Assembly (NCBI GenBank): GCA_902825865.1
Contig: CADECX010000010.1
Location: 1-64,000 of the forward strand
Reading direction: 5' to 3'
From: an uncultured Alphaproteobacteria bacterium
Lineage (GTDB): Bacteria; Pseudomonadota; Alphaproteobacteria; Micropepsales; Micropepsaceae
Length of the DNA: 64,000 nucleotides
The notes under the pieces are model-generated. The model was not told the DNA's origin. It was given only the letters and a program-made list of their open reading frames with translations, and made no database searches. Positions 16,846 through 25,726 of the stretch are shown here, piece after piece; the stretch's first letter is position 1; each line of letters starts with the position of its first letter. The translations under genes were made by a program, and so were the position numbers.

Positions 16846-19434
16846 TCAAGCCAGTTTGACCCATCGCAGCCGTAGCGCATTGCCTATGACACTCACCGAC
16901 GACAGCGCCATCGCGGCTGCGGCGATCATCGGCGACAGAAGAATGCCGAAGGCGGGATAGAGCGCCCCCGCTGCCACCGGCACGCCTATGGCGTTGTAAG
17001 CAAAGGCGAAGAACAGGTTCAAGCGGATGTTGCGCATGGTTGCCTGCGACAGCGCGCGGGCGCGCACAATTCCCATGAGATCGCCGCCTAGCAGGGTTAG
17101 CCCCGCGCTTTCCATGGCCACATCGGTGCCTGAACCCATGGCAATACCGACATCGGCGGCCGCTAGCGCCGGTGCGTCATTTACCCCGTCACCCGCCATG
17201 GCCACAATGTGGCCCTCAGCTTTGAGCCGGGTGACAATGGCATGTTTCTGATCGGGCAGTATTTCTGCCTCAACGTCACTGATGCCAAGACGCTTGGCGA
17301 CCGCGGCTGCCGTGGTGCGATTGTCGCCGGTCAGCATTACGATGCGGATTCCATTCCTGCGCAACGCGTCAAGCGCCGCCAGGGTGGTTGGCCTAACCGC
17401 ATCGGCGATGGCGAAGACACCGGCCACGCGCTTTTCAACCGCGATAAAAATCGCCGTAGCACCATCCTGGCGCAGGGCTTCTGCTTTGTCCGCCAAGTCA
17501 TCTATCGCGATGCCCTGTTCTTGCAGGAATTTGCCATTGCCCAGGATGATACCGCGCCCTTCGACCGTGCCGACGGCACCTTTGCCGGACGGGGAATCGA
17601 AGCCGCTTACAGCGGGAATGGTGATCTGACGTTCCTTGGCGGCAGCCATAATCGCCATCGCCAACGGGTGCTCGCTGGCGCTTTCCACACCGCCAGCTAG
17701 GCGCAGCAGTTCCGCCTCGTTAAATCCAGTATTTGCCACAATGGCAATGACGGACGGCTTCCCCTCAGTGAGGGTACCCGTCTTGTCCACCACCAGCGTG
17801 TTGATGCGCTCCATGCGTTCCAGTGCCTCGGCATTCTTGATCAGAACGCCAGCCTGCGCACCGCGCCCCACGCCCACCATGATGGACATGGGCGTCGCCA
17901 GCCCCAGCGCGCAGGGGCAAGCAATGATCAGCACCGTGACGGCGGCCACCAACGCATAGGAGAGGCGTGGTTCGGGTCCGAAAACCATCCAGGCCGCGAA
18001 GGCAGCCAGCGCAATTGCGATTACGGCTGGCACGAACCATGCGGCGACCCGGTCTGCCAGTCTTTGAATAGGCGCGCGGCTGCGCTGCGCATTAGCGACC
18101 ATCTGGACAATGCGCGCCAGCATGGAATCGTGGCCGATCTTTTGCGCGACGATGACGAGCGCACCTGAGCGGTTGATGGTGCCACCGATAACCTTGGCCC
18201 CTACATCTTTTGTCACCGGCATGGATTCGCCAGTAACCATCGATTCATCTACCGCTGAGCGGCCGTCCAGGACTTCGCCATCTACTGCGATTTTCTCACC
18301 GGGTCTAACGCGAATGCGGTCGCCAACGACAATGGCATCCAGCGGCACTTCGGTCTCACCGGAGTCGGTTACGCGCCGCGCGGTCTTGGGGGTGAGATCG
18401 AGCAGCGCGCGGATCGCGCCGGACGTGTTTTCCCGCGCTTTTAGCTCCAGCAACTGGCCCAGCAGCACCAGCACGGTGATCACGCCTGCGGCCTCGAAAT
18501 AAACCTCGACCATGCCGTGCGCGCTGCGCAGCGCAGGCGGGAATGCGCCGGGAACAAGTGTGGCCGCCGCGCTATAGGCCCAAGCTACGCCCGTGCCTAG
18601 TGCAATCAGGGTGAACATGTTGAGGCTGCGCTGAACCAGCGAAGCCCAGGCGCGTTGGAAGAACGGCCAGCCGGCCCAGAACACCACTGGCGTGGCGAAG
18701 GCCAACTGAATCCAGGCGGAACCGGGTATTAGGTGGTTGATTGCCAGCAATTCGGCGAACATGCCCAGTACCACGAGCGGAAGCGTCAGGACCAGGGCGA
18801 TCCAAAAGCGCCGTGTCATGTCTGCCAGTTCCACATTGGGCCCGGCATCCGCCGTCACCACCAGTGGCTCCAATGCCATGCCGCAGATTGGGCAGGCGCC
18901 CGGCCCTTGCTGGCGAATCTCCGGATGCATGGGGCAGGTATAAATCACGTCCCCATCTCCCGGTCTGCTTACTGGGGTAGCATCGTGATGATGAGGCGCA
19001 GGATGAGCCGTATCATCCTGGGCGATGTACTTGGTGGGATCAGCGATAAACTTCGTGCGGCAGCCGGCGCTGCAGAAGAAATAGGTTTCGCCGTCATTGT
19101 CGGCGCGATGCTTAGCAGTTGCCGGATCGACGCGCATACCGCAGACAGGGTCCGTCTGCTGCCCTGCAGTTCCACGGTCGCGAGTGCCGTCGCCAACCTT
19201 AGCTGTGGCGGCGCGCGCGTCCCCCTTGCCTTCGTCGCCGCCGCAGCACCCGCCATCGGCTTTTTCCGCCGCAACGGCCATTGAGCCAGAATCCTCCGAG
19301 CTAGTCCCTTTCGGGTCGCCGCAACCGCATCCTTTGACAGCCGCTGGCTGCGCGGAGGGCTGGCGTGCTTGGCTCTGTGCGGCCTTTGTAGCGCCGCCGC
19401 AGCATCCGCCGCCGAGTTGGTTTGTGTTCGCCAT
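16846..19434 (-). CDS. copA: Copper-exporting P1B-type ATPase with Cys-rich N-terminus
   Basis: An 862-residue membrane pump exporting Cu(I) from the cytoplasm at the cost of ATP. The order is a Cys-rich N-terminus (GGGCCGG, GCGCGD, GGCCGG), a YHS domain ([11 protein letters not shown]), a heavy-metal-binding YTCPMHPEI...CPICGM segment, then the pump core. The core has [12 protein letters not shown] (near residue 507), DKTGTLTEG (near 550) and [16 protein letters not shown]. There is no classic HMA ferredoxin-like domain; the YHS and CPMHP units replace it. The ATG at 19434 is used because the longer frame would cover the CsoR operator. It is divergent from csoR. Confidence 0.93.
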   Translation of the reverse strand: MANTNQLGGGCCGGATKAAQSQARQPSAQPAAVKGCGCGDPKGTSSEDSGSMAVAAEKADGGCCGGDEGKGDARAATAKVGDGTRDRGTAGQQTDPVCGMRVDPATAKHRADNDGETYFFCSAGCRTKFIADPTKYIAQDDTAHPAPHHHDATPVSRPGDGDVIYTCPMHPEIRQQGPGACPICGMALEPLVVTADAGPNVELADMTRRFWIALVLTLPLVVLGMFAELLAINHLIPGSAWIQLAFATPVVFWAGWPFFQRAWASLVQRSLNMFTLIALGTGVAWAYSAAATLVPGAFPPALRSAHGMVEVYFEAAGVITVLVLLGQLLELKARENTSGAIRALLDLTPKTARRVTDSGETEVPLDAIVVGDRIRVRPGEKIAVDGEVLDGRSAVDESMVTGESMPVTKDVGAKVIGGTINRSGALVIVAQKIGHDSMLARIVQMVANAQRSRAPIQRLADRVAAWFVPAVIAIALAAFAAWMVFGPEPRLSYALVAAVTVLIIACPCALGLATPMSIMVGVGRGAQAGVLIKNAEALERMERINTLVVDKTGTLTEGKPSVIAIVANTGFNEAELLRLAGGVESASEHPLAMAIMAAAKERQITIPAVSGFDSPSGKGAVGTVEGRGIILGNGKFLQEQGIAIDDLADKAEALRQDGATAIFIAVEKRVAGVFAIADAVRPTTLAALDALRRNGIRIVMLTGDNRTTAAAVAKRLGISDVEAEILPDQKHAIVTRLKAEGHIVAMAGDGVNDAPALAAADVGIAMGSGTDVAMESAGLTLLGGDLMGIVRARALSQATMRNIRLNLFFAFAYNAIGVPVAAGALYPAFGILLSPMIAAAAMALSSVSVIGNALRLRWVKLA

Positions 19435-19452
19435 GGTCACCCTCTTGTTTAA

Positions 19453-19473
19453 TATACCACAGGGGGGTATATA
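19453..19473. promoter_or_regulatory. CsoR-type operator between copA and csoR
   Basis: TATACCACAGGGGGGTATATA has the palindromic TACC...GGTA ends around a G tract that typify CsoR/RcnR-family operators. It sits seven bases before the csoR start and 19 bases upstream of the divergent copA start, so one site can control both. Confidence 0.8.
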
Positions 19474-19479
19474 GGAAGC

Positions 19480-19755
19480 ATGCGCAAAGACATCAAGACA
19501 TCCGCACTTAAACGTTTCAATCGCATCGAGGGCCAGATCCGCGGTATTGGGCGGATGGTGGAGGAAGATCGCTATTGTATTGATGTAGTGACGCAAATTG
19601 CGGCGGTTCGGGCCGCGTTGCGACGCGCGGAGGAAGAGATTTTGCGTGATCACATTGCGACTTGCGTCGAACATGCCGTGGCTTCGGGCGAAAAGGGTGA
19701 GCAACGCAAAAAGATCGCGGAACTAATGGACGTTCTCAGTAGATCGCACAAATAG
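19480..19755 (+). CDS. csoR: Copper-sensing repressor
   Basis: A 91-residue all-helical CsoR/RcnR-family repressor. It has the Cu(I) ligand pattern Cys-x-His-Cys: Cys near residue 33 (DRYCIDVV), then His and Cys in [10 protein letters not shown]. Such tetramers leave DNA when they bind Cu(I). The ATG lies directly after the operator, so it should repress itself and the divergent copper ATPase. The motif [13 protein letters not shown] is the usual N-terminal signature. Confidence 0.92.
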   Translation: MRKDIKTSALKRFNRIEGQIRGIGRMVEEDRYCIDVVTQIAAVRAALRRAEEEILRDHIATCVEHAVASGEKGEQRKKIAELMDVLSRSHK

Positions 19756-20127
19756 CGAGGGTGTGCAAAAGAGATCATTAGCGATGTTAGCGAGGTCGTC
19801 CTCACTTCGGGAAATTGAAGCAACCCTCCGGCACGAGACGAGCCACTTAAGTGGTCGCCCAGTTGTCGGGCGTTAAGGTAACTCCTTTTGGGAGCTTGCG
19901 ATTCCCAAAGTGCCGATACCACCCATAGGTATATGGATCGAAATGCCCGATTGTGAGTTGTGTGAGTAGGCGCCATTGCCGCGCATACTGGGCATTGCTC
20001 CAGCTTTCAATAAGACTGTTTGTGGGCGGTGCTTGTTCTAATCACATGCCGCTGGGCATCAAGGTGCAATCACCATTACGAACTAGCCTTCGGACGATAA
20101 GTTTCATTGTGGACTGAATTAGGTGCC
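19756..20127. other. Intergenic region, no gene seen
   Basis: About 370 bases without a convincing frame. A short hairpin (TTTGGGA at 19887-19893 pairing with TCCCAAA at 19903-19909) is the only structure I see, and it has no T tract. Confidence 0.5.
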
Positions 20128-20424
20128 ATGACAAAATCTCAAACCCTACCGTACTTACAGACGATGTTCGGTACCTGCATGTTGTTTCAAGCGCTATATG
20201 TTCTTTGCATTGCACTCTGGTTTCTCCTCCCCGATTTAAGAGGGCACACCATACTTACCGACCTAATTCCTGGGTTCCAGTTATTCGATGCACGAAGCTT
20301 CTTTTATGGCCTGATCGCTATGGCAGTGTACGGGTGGACTACGGCCGTGATCTTCGCGTTCTTTTTCAATCTCTGGCCGAGCTTTGTGCGCCTCTTTTCT
20401 GGAAACAGAACGCCAGCGCCATAA
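20128..20424 (+). CDS. Small two-helix membrane protein
   Basis: A 98-residue protein with two hydrophobic segments (TCMLFQALYVLCIALWFLLP and GLIAMAVYGWTTAVIFAFFF) and a C-terminal FNLWPSFVRLF. The pattern is reminiscent of small DUF5676-like membrane proteins, but I am not certain. The ATG at 20128 is preferred over an upstream TTG. It lies 61 bases before the FixK-like regulator gene and may be cotranscribed with it. Confidence 0.65.
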   Translation: MTKSQTLPYLQTMFGTCMLFQALYVLCIALWFLLPDLRGHTILTDLIPGFQLFDARSFFYGLIAMAVYGWTTAVIFAFFFNLWPSFVRLFSGNRTPAP

Positions 20425-20485
20425 GCAATAATTTTGGCGCGAAGTTTTCCTGATCCGCCCAGGGTGTTTCCGACAGGAGCCGTCG

Positions 20486-21205
20486 ATGCCGACCCTACCA
20501 GCCGCTCTACAAGCCACGCTAGCCGAACGCAGTTATGTGTTGGATCACGCCATTACCGCGAGAATGTCATGGCCTCCGTCACTGCTGCTGGAGAGACGCG
20601 ATGGAAGCTGTCTTGGGCCGACCGGTCCGGTGCTCCACTTTGCGGTAGATAACCAAGTCTATCGTCAGGGCGACAAAAATAGATCGTTCTATAAAGTTGC
20701 AAGTGGTGTCGTTAGGACTTGCAGAGTTCTGAACGATGGCCGACGTCAGATCGACGCATTCTATATCTCCGGTGACGTATTCGGGTTCGAATCAGGCGCT
20801 GAACATCGGCTTGCCGCCGAGGCCGTCAGCGAATGCAGCTTAATCGCTTACCGCCGGAACGGCATGGAGAAGCTCGCCGCGACGAATGATCAAGTGGCGC
20901 AACAGTTCTTTTCGCACGCAATGAACTGTCTGGAGCGGACACAAGAGCATTCCATGCTCCTTGGCCGCCGCGGCGCCGTCGAGAAACTCGCAACGTTCTT
21001 ACTTGAAATGTCCAGCCGTCAACCAGGAAAAGAAGTCATAGATCTGCCAATGACCCGCCAAGACATCGCCGACTACTTGGGATTGACGATCGAGACGGTT
21101 TCGCGGAGCTTGTCGCAACTCGAACGTGACGCCGTGATCGAACTGCCAACAGTGCGGCGGGTCTGCCTTCGAAATCGCGCTGCGTTGTACCAACTGATTT
21201 CATAA
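20486..21205 (+). CDS. fixK: Crp/Fnr-family regulator, FixK type
   Basis: A 239-residue regulator with a cyclic-nucleotide-binding-like N-terminal sensor domain (VYRQGDKNRSFYKVASGVVRT) and a C-terminal winged helix-turn-helix (TRQDIADYLGLTIETVSRSLSQLE). The recognition helix has the E-x2-SR pattern that reads TTGAT-N4-ATCAA. The N-terminal cysteine cluster of true FNR is absent, so it probably does not sense oxygen through an Fe-S cluster; FixK proteins of this layout are usually under other oxygen control. Four perfect target boxes lie within this window, three of them within 2.4 kb downstream. Confidence 0.88.
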   Translation: MPTLPAALQATLAERSYVLDHAITARMSWPPSLLLERRDGSCLGPTGPVLHFAVDNQVYRQGDKNRSFYKVASGVVRTCRVLNDGRRQIDAFYISGDVFGFESGAEHRLAAEAVSECSLIAYRRNGMEKLAATNDQVAQQFFSHAMNCLERTQEHSMLLGRRGAVEKLATFLLEMSSRQPGKEVIDLPMTRQDIADYLGLTIETVSRSLSQLERDAVIELPTVRRVCLRNRAALYQLIS

Positions 21206-21447
21206 ATCGATGTAGGTCGGTGATGATATCGGTAGGGCAGAACGCATTGGCCGGTGACCTTTAAGGCAGAGAACGCAGCAGCGACTGCTACGGCTGTATT
21301 GACTCCGCGCTGACGTAATCCGCAGTTTAGGAAAAAGGACTGCGACCGAGGCCAGCCGAAACCCGGCGGGCGAGTTATACCTTCAACAAATATCCTCACG
21401 TGGTCGAGCTTGTTACCGGCGATTCAAGCCATCTTAGGCCCTGATCG

Positions 21448-21837
21448 CTACATGTGCCCAGACTCCATGGCTTTATCTGTCATTTCCATGTCCTTCTCCA
21501 TGCTTTCCATGCTCATGCCCATCTTGCCCATGTCCATGCCCATGGCACTACCGCTCTTGCGCATTTGCATGCCCTTCTTTCCCATCTTCTTTCCCATCTG
21601 CTGCATGTGCATGCCCATCTGTTCCATGTGGGCCCCCATATGACGCGCGTCCTGATCCTTTGAGGCAGACTGCATTGCCGCGCCGGGGGCGGCCCCCTTC
21701 ATAGGCATATGCGGGGCAGCTGTCGCTTGCGCCAGAACGGTGCCTGATCTGTTGTCGCTATCGGCAGCGAGGGCGGGAGCTGAGAACCACAATCCGGCGA
21801 GCGCGGTCGCGATAAAGAAGTTAAAACGATATTGCAT
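21448..21837 (-). CDS. Met-rich periplasmic protein
   Basis: A 129-residue secreted protein. The N-terminal signal peptide is FFIATALAGLWFSAPALA. The mature half is extremely rich in Met with Gly, Lys and some His (HMGAHMEQMGMHMQQMGKKM region), the pattern of Cu(I)/Ag(I)-binding periplasmic proteins. The ATG at 21837 is chosen because GGAGA precedes it. The FNR/FixK box at 21959-21972 lies about 120 bases upstream of this start and may control it. Confidence 0.75.
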   Translation of the reverse strand: MQYRFNFFIATALAGLWFSAPALAADSDNRSGTVLAQATAAPHMPMKGAAPGAAMQSASKDQDARHMGAHMEQMGMHMQQMGKKMGKKGMQMRKSGSAMGMDMGKMGMSMESMEKDMEMTDKAMESGHM

Positions 21838-21958
21838 GAAAGTCTCCACAATTAGCCGGAACGCCGGCGAGCGGTCGCATTACAGAGTAATCCGTAGAGA
21901 TCGCAGGCGGAGAAACTGCAACGGCGCCGTTACTGTAATTAGCCGGTACGGGCGCGCC

Positions 21959-21972
21959 TTGATCTCGATCAA
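21959..21972. promoter_or_regulatory. FNR/FixK box
   Basis: TTGATCTCGATCAA, a perfect consensus site. It is identical to the box at 22187-22200. It could serve the Met-rich gene on the minus strand or an unseen transcript toward 22.2 kb. Confidence 0.8.
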
Positions 21973-22186
21973 TCTATGCTGTCGAGTCCGCCATTTCGTC
22001 TTGGGAACTCAAAAATCTCCTCGCGAGGAACATTGCTCAGCCTCACCTTCGAATTCAGGATCAAAGGCCGTAGCCCATGATAAGGGCAGCGAGTTCAATG
22101 TATGGGCAACTATAGTTCCATGCGCACAAACAATGTGCAGTTTCGGTCGTAAGCACCTCATCGTTATGGGAAAAATTGTCTTTCAT

Positions 22187-22200
22187 TTGATCTCGATCAA
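22187..22200 (+). promoter_or_regulatory. FNR/FixK box upstream of the small periplasmic protein
   Basis: TTGATCTCGATCAA, perfect consensus, 97 bases before the ATG at 22284. The rest of the 21838-22283 gap contains no convincing gene. Confidence 0.85.
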
Positions 22201-22283
22201 AACACCAACCTGTCGCTTAAGTTAACGTCGAACCAGCATGATGGATGTCTGAACTGTTCGGGCCTCGTCATGAAGGAGTTCAG

Positions 22284-22625
22284 ATGATGCACAAAGCGAT
22301 TATTTTCCCCTTATTCGCACTTGCCCTGTTAGGCGCGCAACCGGCATTGGCTGCTGATATCGGGCACAGCATCTTCATGCGCGGTCAGATCGTTCATAAA
22401 GATGCTAGCGGAACCGTCGTTTGTATCGGTTCCGCAGACGGCGCAAAGGTCGGCCAGGTTCTTGAAGTTTATCGTGTCAAGCGGACACACGGAAAAATGC
22501 CCACTTACGGCCGCAGCCTCACGGGTCACGTCACAGTGAACCGCATCGTGGATGAGCACTTTGCCCATGTAGTTGTCACCGACGGTACGCCGGCGGTTAA
22601 CGACATTGTCGAACTGCGCAGCTAG
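22284..22625 (+). CDS. Small periplasmic protein of unknown function, FNR-box controlled
   Basis: A 113-residue protein. The signal peptide IIFPLFALALLGAQPALAAD is cleaved near residue 24. The mature part is all-beta in appearance (GTVVCIGSADGAKVGQVLEV, HVTVNRIVDEHFAHVVV, AVNDIVELRS), similar to SH3-like barrels. There is a strong AAGGAG ribosome site at 22273-22278, so the longer frame from 22245 is not used. No family name is known to me. The upstream FNR box predicts low-oxygen expression with the regulator and electron-transfer genes on either side. A decayed copy follows at 22944-23000. Confidence 0.75.
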   Translation: MMHKAIIFPLFALALLGAQPALAADIGHSIFMRGQIVHKDASGTVVCIGSADGAKVGQVLEVYRVKRTHGKMPTYGRSLTGHVTVNRIVDEHFAHVVVTDGTPAVNDIVELRS

Positions 22626-22854
22626 AACACGTTTCTTACAAGGTCGGTGGGTGGCGCAAGAGGCACTTAAAGCTCAGGCGCCACTCGGCCAGTTGCCCAC
22701 CTTTGATCATCGCAATATGCATCCGCGATCGTGAACTAACGGCGTCAACTGAGCAAACCCTATAACTGCCGAACGTTTTGCCACAAGAGCAAAGCGCGAA
22801 GTCAGTTTGGCGCAAATTCGATCCTTGCACTGCTACGCACAAACTGCCCAGCCT

Positions 22855-22868
22855 TTGATCTGCATCAA
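22855..22868 (+). promoter_or_regulatory. FNR/FixK box upstream of the electron-transfer operon
   Basis: TTGATCTGCATCAA, perfect consensus. It lies 174 bases before the flavoprotein start at 23029 and 89 bases before a GGAGTTCA ribosome site that also follows the box at 22187 by 88 bases. Confidence 0.85.
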
Positions 22869-22943
22869 AGCAGGGGTGCGAACTGGAGCTAGACTCTTGG
22901 TGTCCTGAAACTAGGACGCCTGAGCGGAACGGTGCAATGCTGA

Positions 22944-23000
22944 GGAGTTCACACCGGCTCGCCGGCGATCAACGACGTGGTGGAGCTTCATCTCCAATGA
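22944..23000 (+). pseudogene. Remnant of a second copy of the small periplasmic protein gene
   Basis: The sequence GGAGTTCA, identical to the ribosome site region of the gene at 22284, is joined directly to a tail encoding TGSPAINDVVELHLQ and a stop. The intact gene ends TDGTPAVNDIVELRS. Promoter box, spacing, ribosome site and last 15 codons survive while the body is deleted. No other gene is seen in 22626-23010. Confidence 0.7.
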
Positions 23001-23028
23001 CGAATTTGGTTTGATAGCTAGGGTTAAC

Positions 23029-25041
23029 TTGCCGAAAGGCCAACGTCGCTGCGGGTGGACGGCCATCAAAAGCGCTTGCGCAATAATCAGTGCGATGCTT
23101 TTGGGATGCCCACCCACATTCGCGCAAGTACCTACTTCCGACCATGGGTCTCACCATCCGGCAGCAGATGCAGCGCCGATGGAAGGGATGCCGGCGTCCG
23201 GCGCCAAGGCTCCCGCGCAGGGGCCAGCTCTTCCACCCGTCCCCGATACCATGGCAGATATGATGAAAATGATGTCGCCATCGTCGGCATCCACAAAATC
23301 ATCACAGGGAGGCGCAGGCTGTTGCGGTGCAGTTGGCCCGAAGCCGTTTTATCCCTCTCTTATGGACTTTCCGTCGCTCACCGCCAGCGCACGGAGAACC
23401 ATCAAAGACTTAGCTAACGAGCGTCTTGGCGCGGGGGCTCAGAAGGTCTCCGCTGGCCAGATAGATCTTCATCACGCGCAGTCGTCGAATGACCTGGCAG
23501 GCGCGCAGGAAGCGGCGCGAGGGGTGCGGGAGGGATTGTCGCTGGTCCGAAGCGGCGCCAGCGCGCTGCAAGCCCTGAACGAAGCACAGCCACCTCGCCG
23601 TATCGCTTTGACCTGGTTTCGGCGAGAGATGAGCCTTGGGGAAAGCGGTGAGATGCGGATGGACGGAGGGTTCCGCGATATTTCGTGGGCTCATTGGACG
23701 GCGATGTTGCTTCTGGCTGGCGCCCTTCTGACAGCGCTGCTCCTGCGTTGGGCGCGATTACGCCGGATCAGCGATCTTGCGCAACGGCTTACTCCAGGAG
23801 GTCAGCCGCCCGGAGCGGGCGCATCCGCTTCCGTTCTTTCTCAAGGCCCGTCTAGTCCGGATGCTCAAAAGGCTGCGGCCCTCGCACTGGGAGCGGACAA
23901 CCCGAAGGCCGCGCCTACCACGCCATTCCAGCGGCCGTGGAAGGGTGTTCTGAGAATCAAATCCATCTTTGATGAGACCCCGACCGTCAAAACGTTTCGA
24001 CTGATGGAAGCCAATCTCGCACCAATCCCCTTCACTTTCCTGCCCGGGCAATATGCGACTATCACTTCCGAAATCGACGGGCACAAGGTCCGGCGATCCT
24101 ATACGATTTCCTCATCGCCTACGCAGCGCGACTACATCGAGCTCACCGTCAAACGCGAGCAATACGGACTGGAGTCGCGCCATCTCCATGACCATGCGAC
24201 AACCGGCGATCTCCTGGAAGTTTCGGCTCCGGCTGGAAGGTTTTTTTTCACGGGAAAGGAAGCGGAGGGAATAGTACTGATGGCGGGAGGCGTCGGCATC
24301 ACACCGATGATGAGCGTCCTGCGCTACCTGACCGACAAGTCCTACCACAATGAGATCCATCTCCTTTATGGCGTCAATGCACCTTGCGACCTGATCTTTC
24401 GCGAGGAATGCGCCTATCTCGCCCGCCGGCACCCGAACGTTCACATTGTCTCCGTCGTCTCCAAACCGGAAGGAACCGATTGGTCGGGACCGGTAGGATA
24501 CATGACCGCTGAACTCATCACGCAGTGCGTGCCCGACATCGCGCGTCGTAGGATTCACCTATGCGGCCCTCCGGCAATGATGGAGGCGGTGAAAGCGATT
24601 TTGCTGAAGCTCAACGTTCCGCCGGAACAGGTCAAAACAGAGGACTTCGCTCCACCGAGGGGTGGACCGGTAGTTGACCCTGCGCCTCCGAGCGCGCCAG
24701 CAGCCCCGCTAGAAGGCGCGACTCCACTCACCGTCGCGCCCTCCGCCTCAGCAGCGCCCGGAGTCACGGCGCCCTCGGCCCAGGCCAGCATCACCTTTTC
24801 AAAGTCGAACAAGACCGGACAGCTCGCACCGGATCAGTCGGTGCTTGAGGCCGCGGAAGCCATAGGCGTGGTGATCGACTTCGAATGCCGGGTCGGAACG
24901 TGTGGCCGGTGCAAGGTCCCGCTGAGCGAAGGTGTGGTGACGATGGAGGTGGAAGACTCGCTATCCGCTGAGGAAAAGGCGAGCGGCATAATTCTGGCGT
25001 GTCAGGCGAAGTCCGCGCAGAATCTCGTCGTGGACGCCTGA
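23029..25041 (+). CDS. Membrane-anchored FAD/NAD(P)H reductase with C-terminal 2Fe-2S ferredoxin domain
   Basis: A 670-residue fusion. It has an N-terminal signal anchor (AIISAMLLGCPPTFA), a periplasmic Met/His/Cys-rich segment (residues about 40-110, including MADMMKMM and GAGCCG), a helical region, and a second membrane segment (WTAMLLLAGALLTALLLRW). A ferredoxin-NAD(P)+ reductase module follows: FAD motif RRSYTISS and NAD motif GGVGITPMM. After a Pro/Ala linker comes a plant-type 2Fe-2S domain with C-x4-C-x2-C...C (ECRVGTCGRCK, LACQ). Topology places the redox domains in the cytoplasm. The start is uncertain: the TTG at 23029 has AGGG five bases upstream, and TTG 23011 is also possible. 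It is two bases from the next gene and should feed electrons to it. Confidence 0.85.
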   Translation: MPKGQRRCGWTAIKSACAIISAMLLGCPPTFAQVPTSDHGSHHPAADAAPMEGMPASGAKAPAQGPALPPVPDTMADMMKMMSPSSASTKSSQGGAGCCGAVGPKPFYPSLMDFPSLTASARRTIKDLANERLGAGAQKVSAGQIDLHHAQSSNDLAGAQEAARGVREGLSLVRSGASALQALNEAQPPRRIALTWFRREMSLGESGEMRMDGGFRDISWAHWTAMLLLAGALLTALLLRWARLRRISDLAQRLTPGGQPPGAGASASVLSQGPSSPDAQKAAALALGADNPKAAPTTPFQRPWKGVLRIKSIFDETPTVKTFRLMEANLAPIPFTFLPGQYATITSEIDGHKVRRSYTISSSPTQRDYIELTVKREQYGLESRHLHDHATTGDLLEVSAPAGRFFFTGKEAEGIVLMAGGVGITPMMSVLRYLTDKSYHNEIHLLYGVNAPCDLIFREECAYLARRHPNVHIVSVVSKPEGTDWSGPVGYMTAELITQCVPDIARRRIHLCGPPAMMEAVKAILLKLNVPPEQVKTEDFAPPRGGPVVDPAPPSAPAAPLEGATPLTVAPSASAAPGVTAPSAQASITFSKSNKTGQLAPDQSVLEAAEAIGVVIDFECRVGTCGRCKVPLSEGVVTMEVEDSLSAEEKASGIILACQAKSAQNLVVDA

Positions 25042-25042
25042 G

Positions 25043-25726
25043 ATGACCGAGAGCGAGAAGGTCACAGTCGGCGGCTTATTGAGCGTGCTTGCGCTGATCG
25101 TTCCGGTCTTTCTCTTCCATGTCGCCCCGCAGTTTCCCGGTAGCTCGATCGGCGGCTTGTTCGGCATCGCGGCGACCACACTTTTTGTGCTCCTGCTGGC
25201 CTATACGGCTGTAAAGAGACAACCTTGGATCAAGTCGCATACGAACGGGTTCTTCTCCCTCGGTGCCGTATTGACGTTCCATGTCTATGCAGGGACGATT
25301 GGGGCCCTGCTTGGGATTATCCATTCCGGACACAAGTTTCAGAGCCCCATGGGCATAGCGCTGGTGGTGCTAATGCTCGCGGTCGTAGCCAGCGGGTTTG
25401 TCGGGCGATACTACCTCGCCGAGGTGGGGCAGGAGCTCAAGGAACAGCAGAGGGACCTAGCGGTCCTACGGACGCGCTATGACGGACTAGTGCTGGCCCA
25501 GATGGATTTGCAAGATCAAGCCGTGGTCGATCCTTCTGGACTTCCTCTCGGTAATTTACTGGGCGCTATATCCGATCTCGAATTTACGATCACCGGGCGC
25601 GACATGCTCAAGCGGGCATTCAGCCGCTGGATGGTCCTGCACATTGCGGCGGCTATTGCGATGTATGCTCTGCTTACCCTTCATATCTGGAGCAGCATCT
25701 ACTACGGGCTACGGTGGATCGGATGA
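25043..25726 (+). CDS. b-type membrane cytochrome-like protein
   Basis: A 227-residue membrane protein with about five hydrophobic segments. Histidines suited to haem b ligation lie in LTFHVYAGTIGALLGIIHSGH and in RWMVLHIAAAIAMYALLTLH, facing each other as in cytochrome b561 or ferric-reductase-like bundles. A hydrophilic loop with coiled-coil character (LAEVGQELKEQQRDLAVLR) lies between. The exact family is not certain. It starts two bases after the flavoprotein and overlaps the heptaheme gene, placing it between the cytoplasmic donor and the periplasmic haem protein. Confidence 0.8.
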   Translation: MTESEKVTVGGLLSVLALIVPVFLFHVAPQFPGSSIGGLFGIAATTLFVLLLAYTAVKRQPWIKSHTNGFFSLGAVLTFHVYAGTIGALLGIIHSGHKFQSPMGIALVVLMLAVVASGFVGRYYLAEVGQELKEQQRDLAVLRTRYDGLVLAQMDLQDQAVVDPSGLPLGNLLGAISDLEFTITGRDMLKRAFSRWMVLHIAAAIAMYALLTLHIWSSIYYGLRWIG

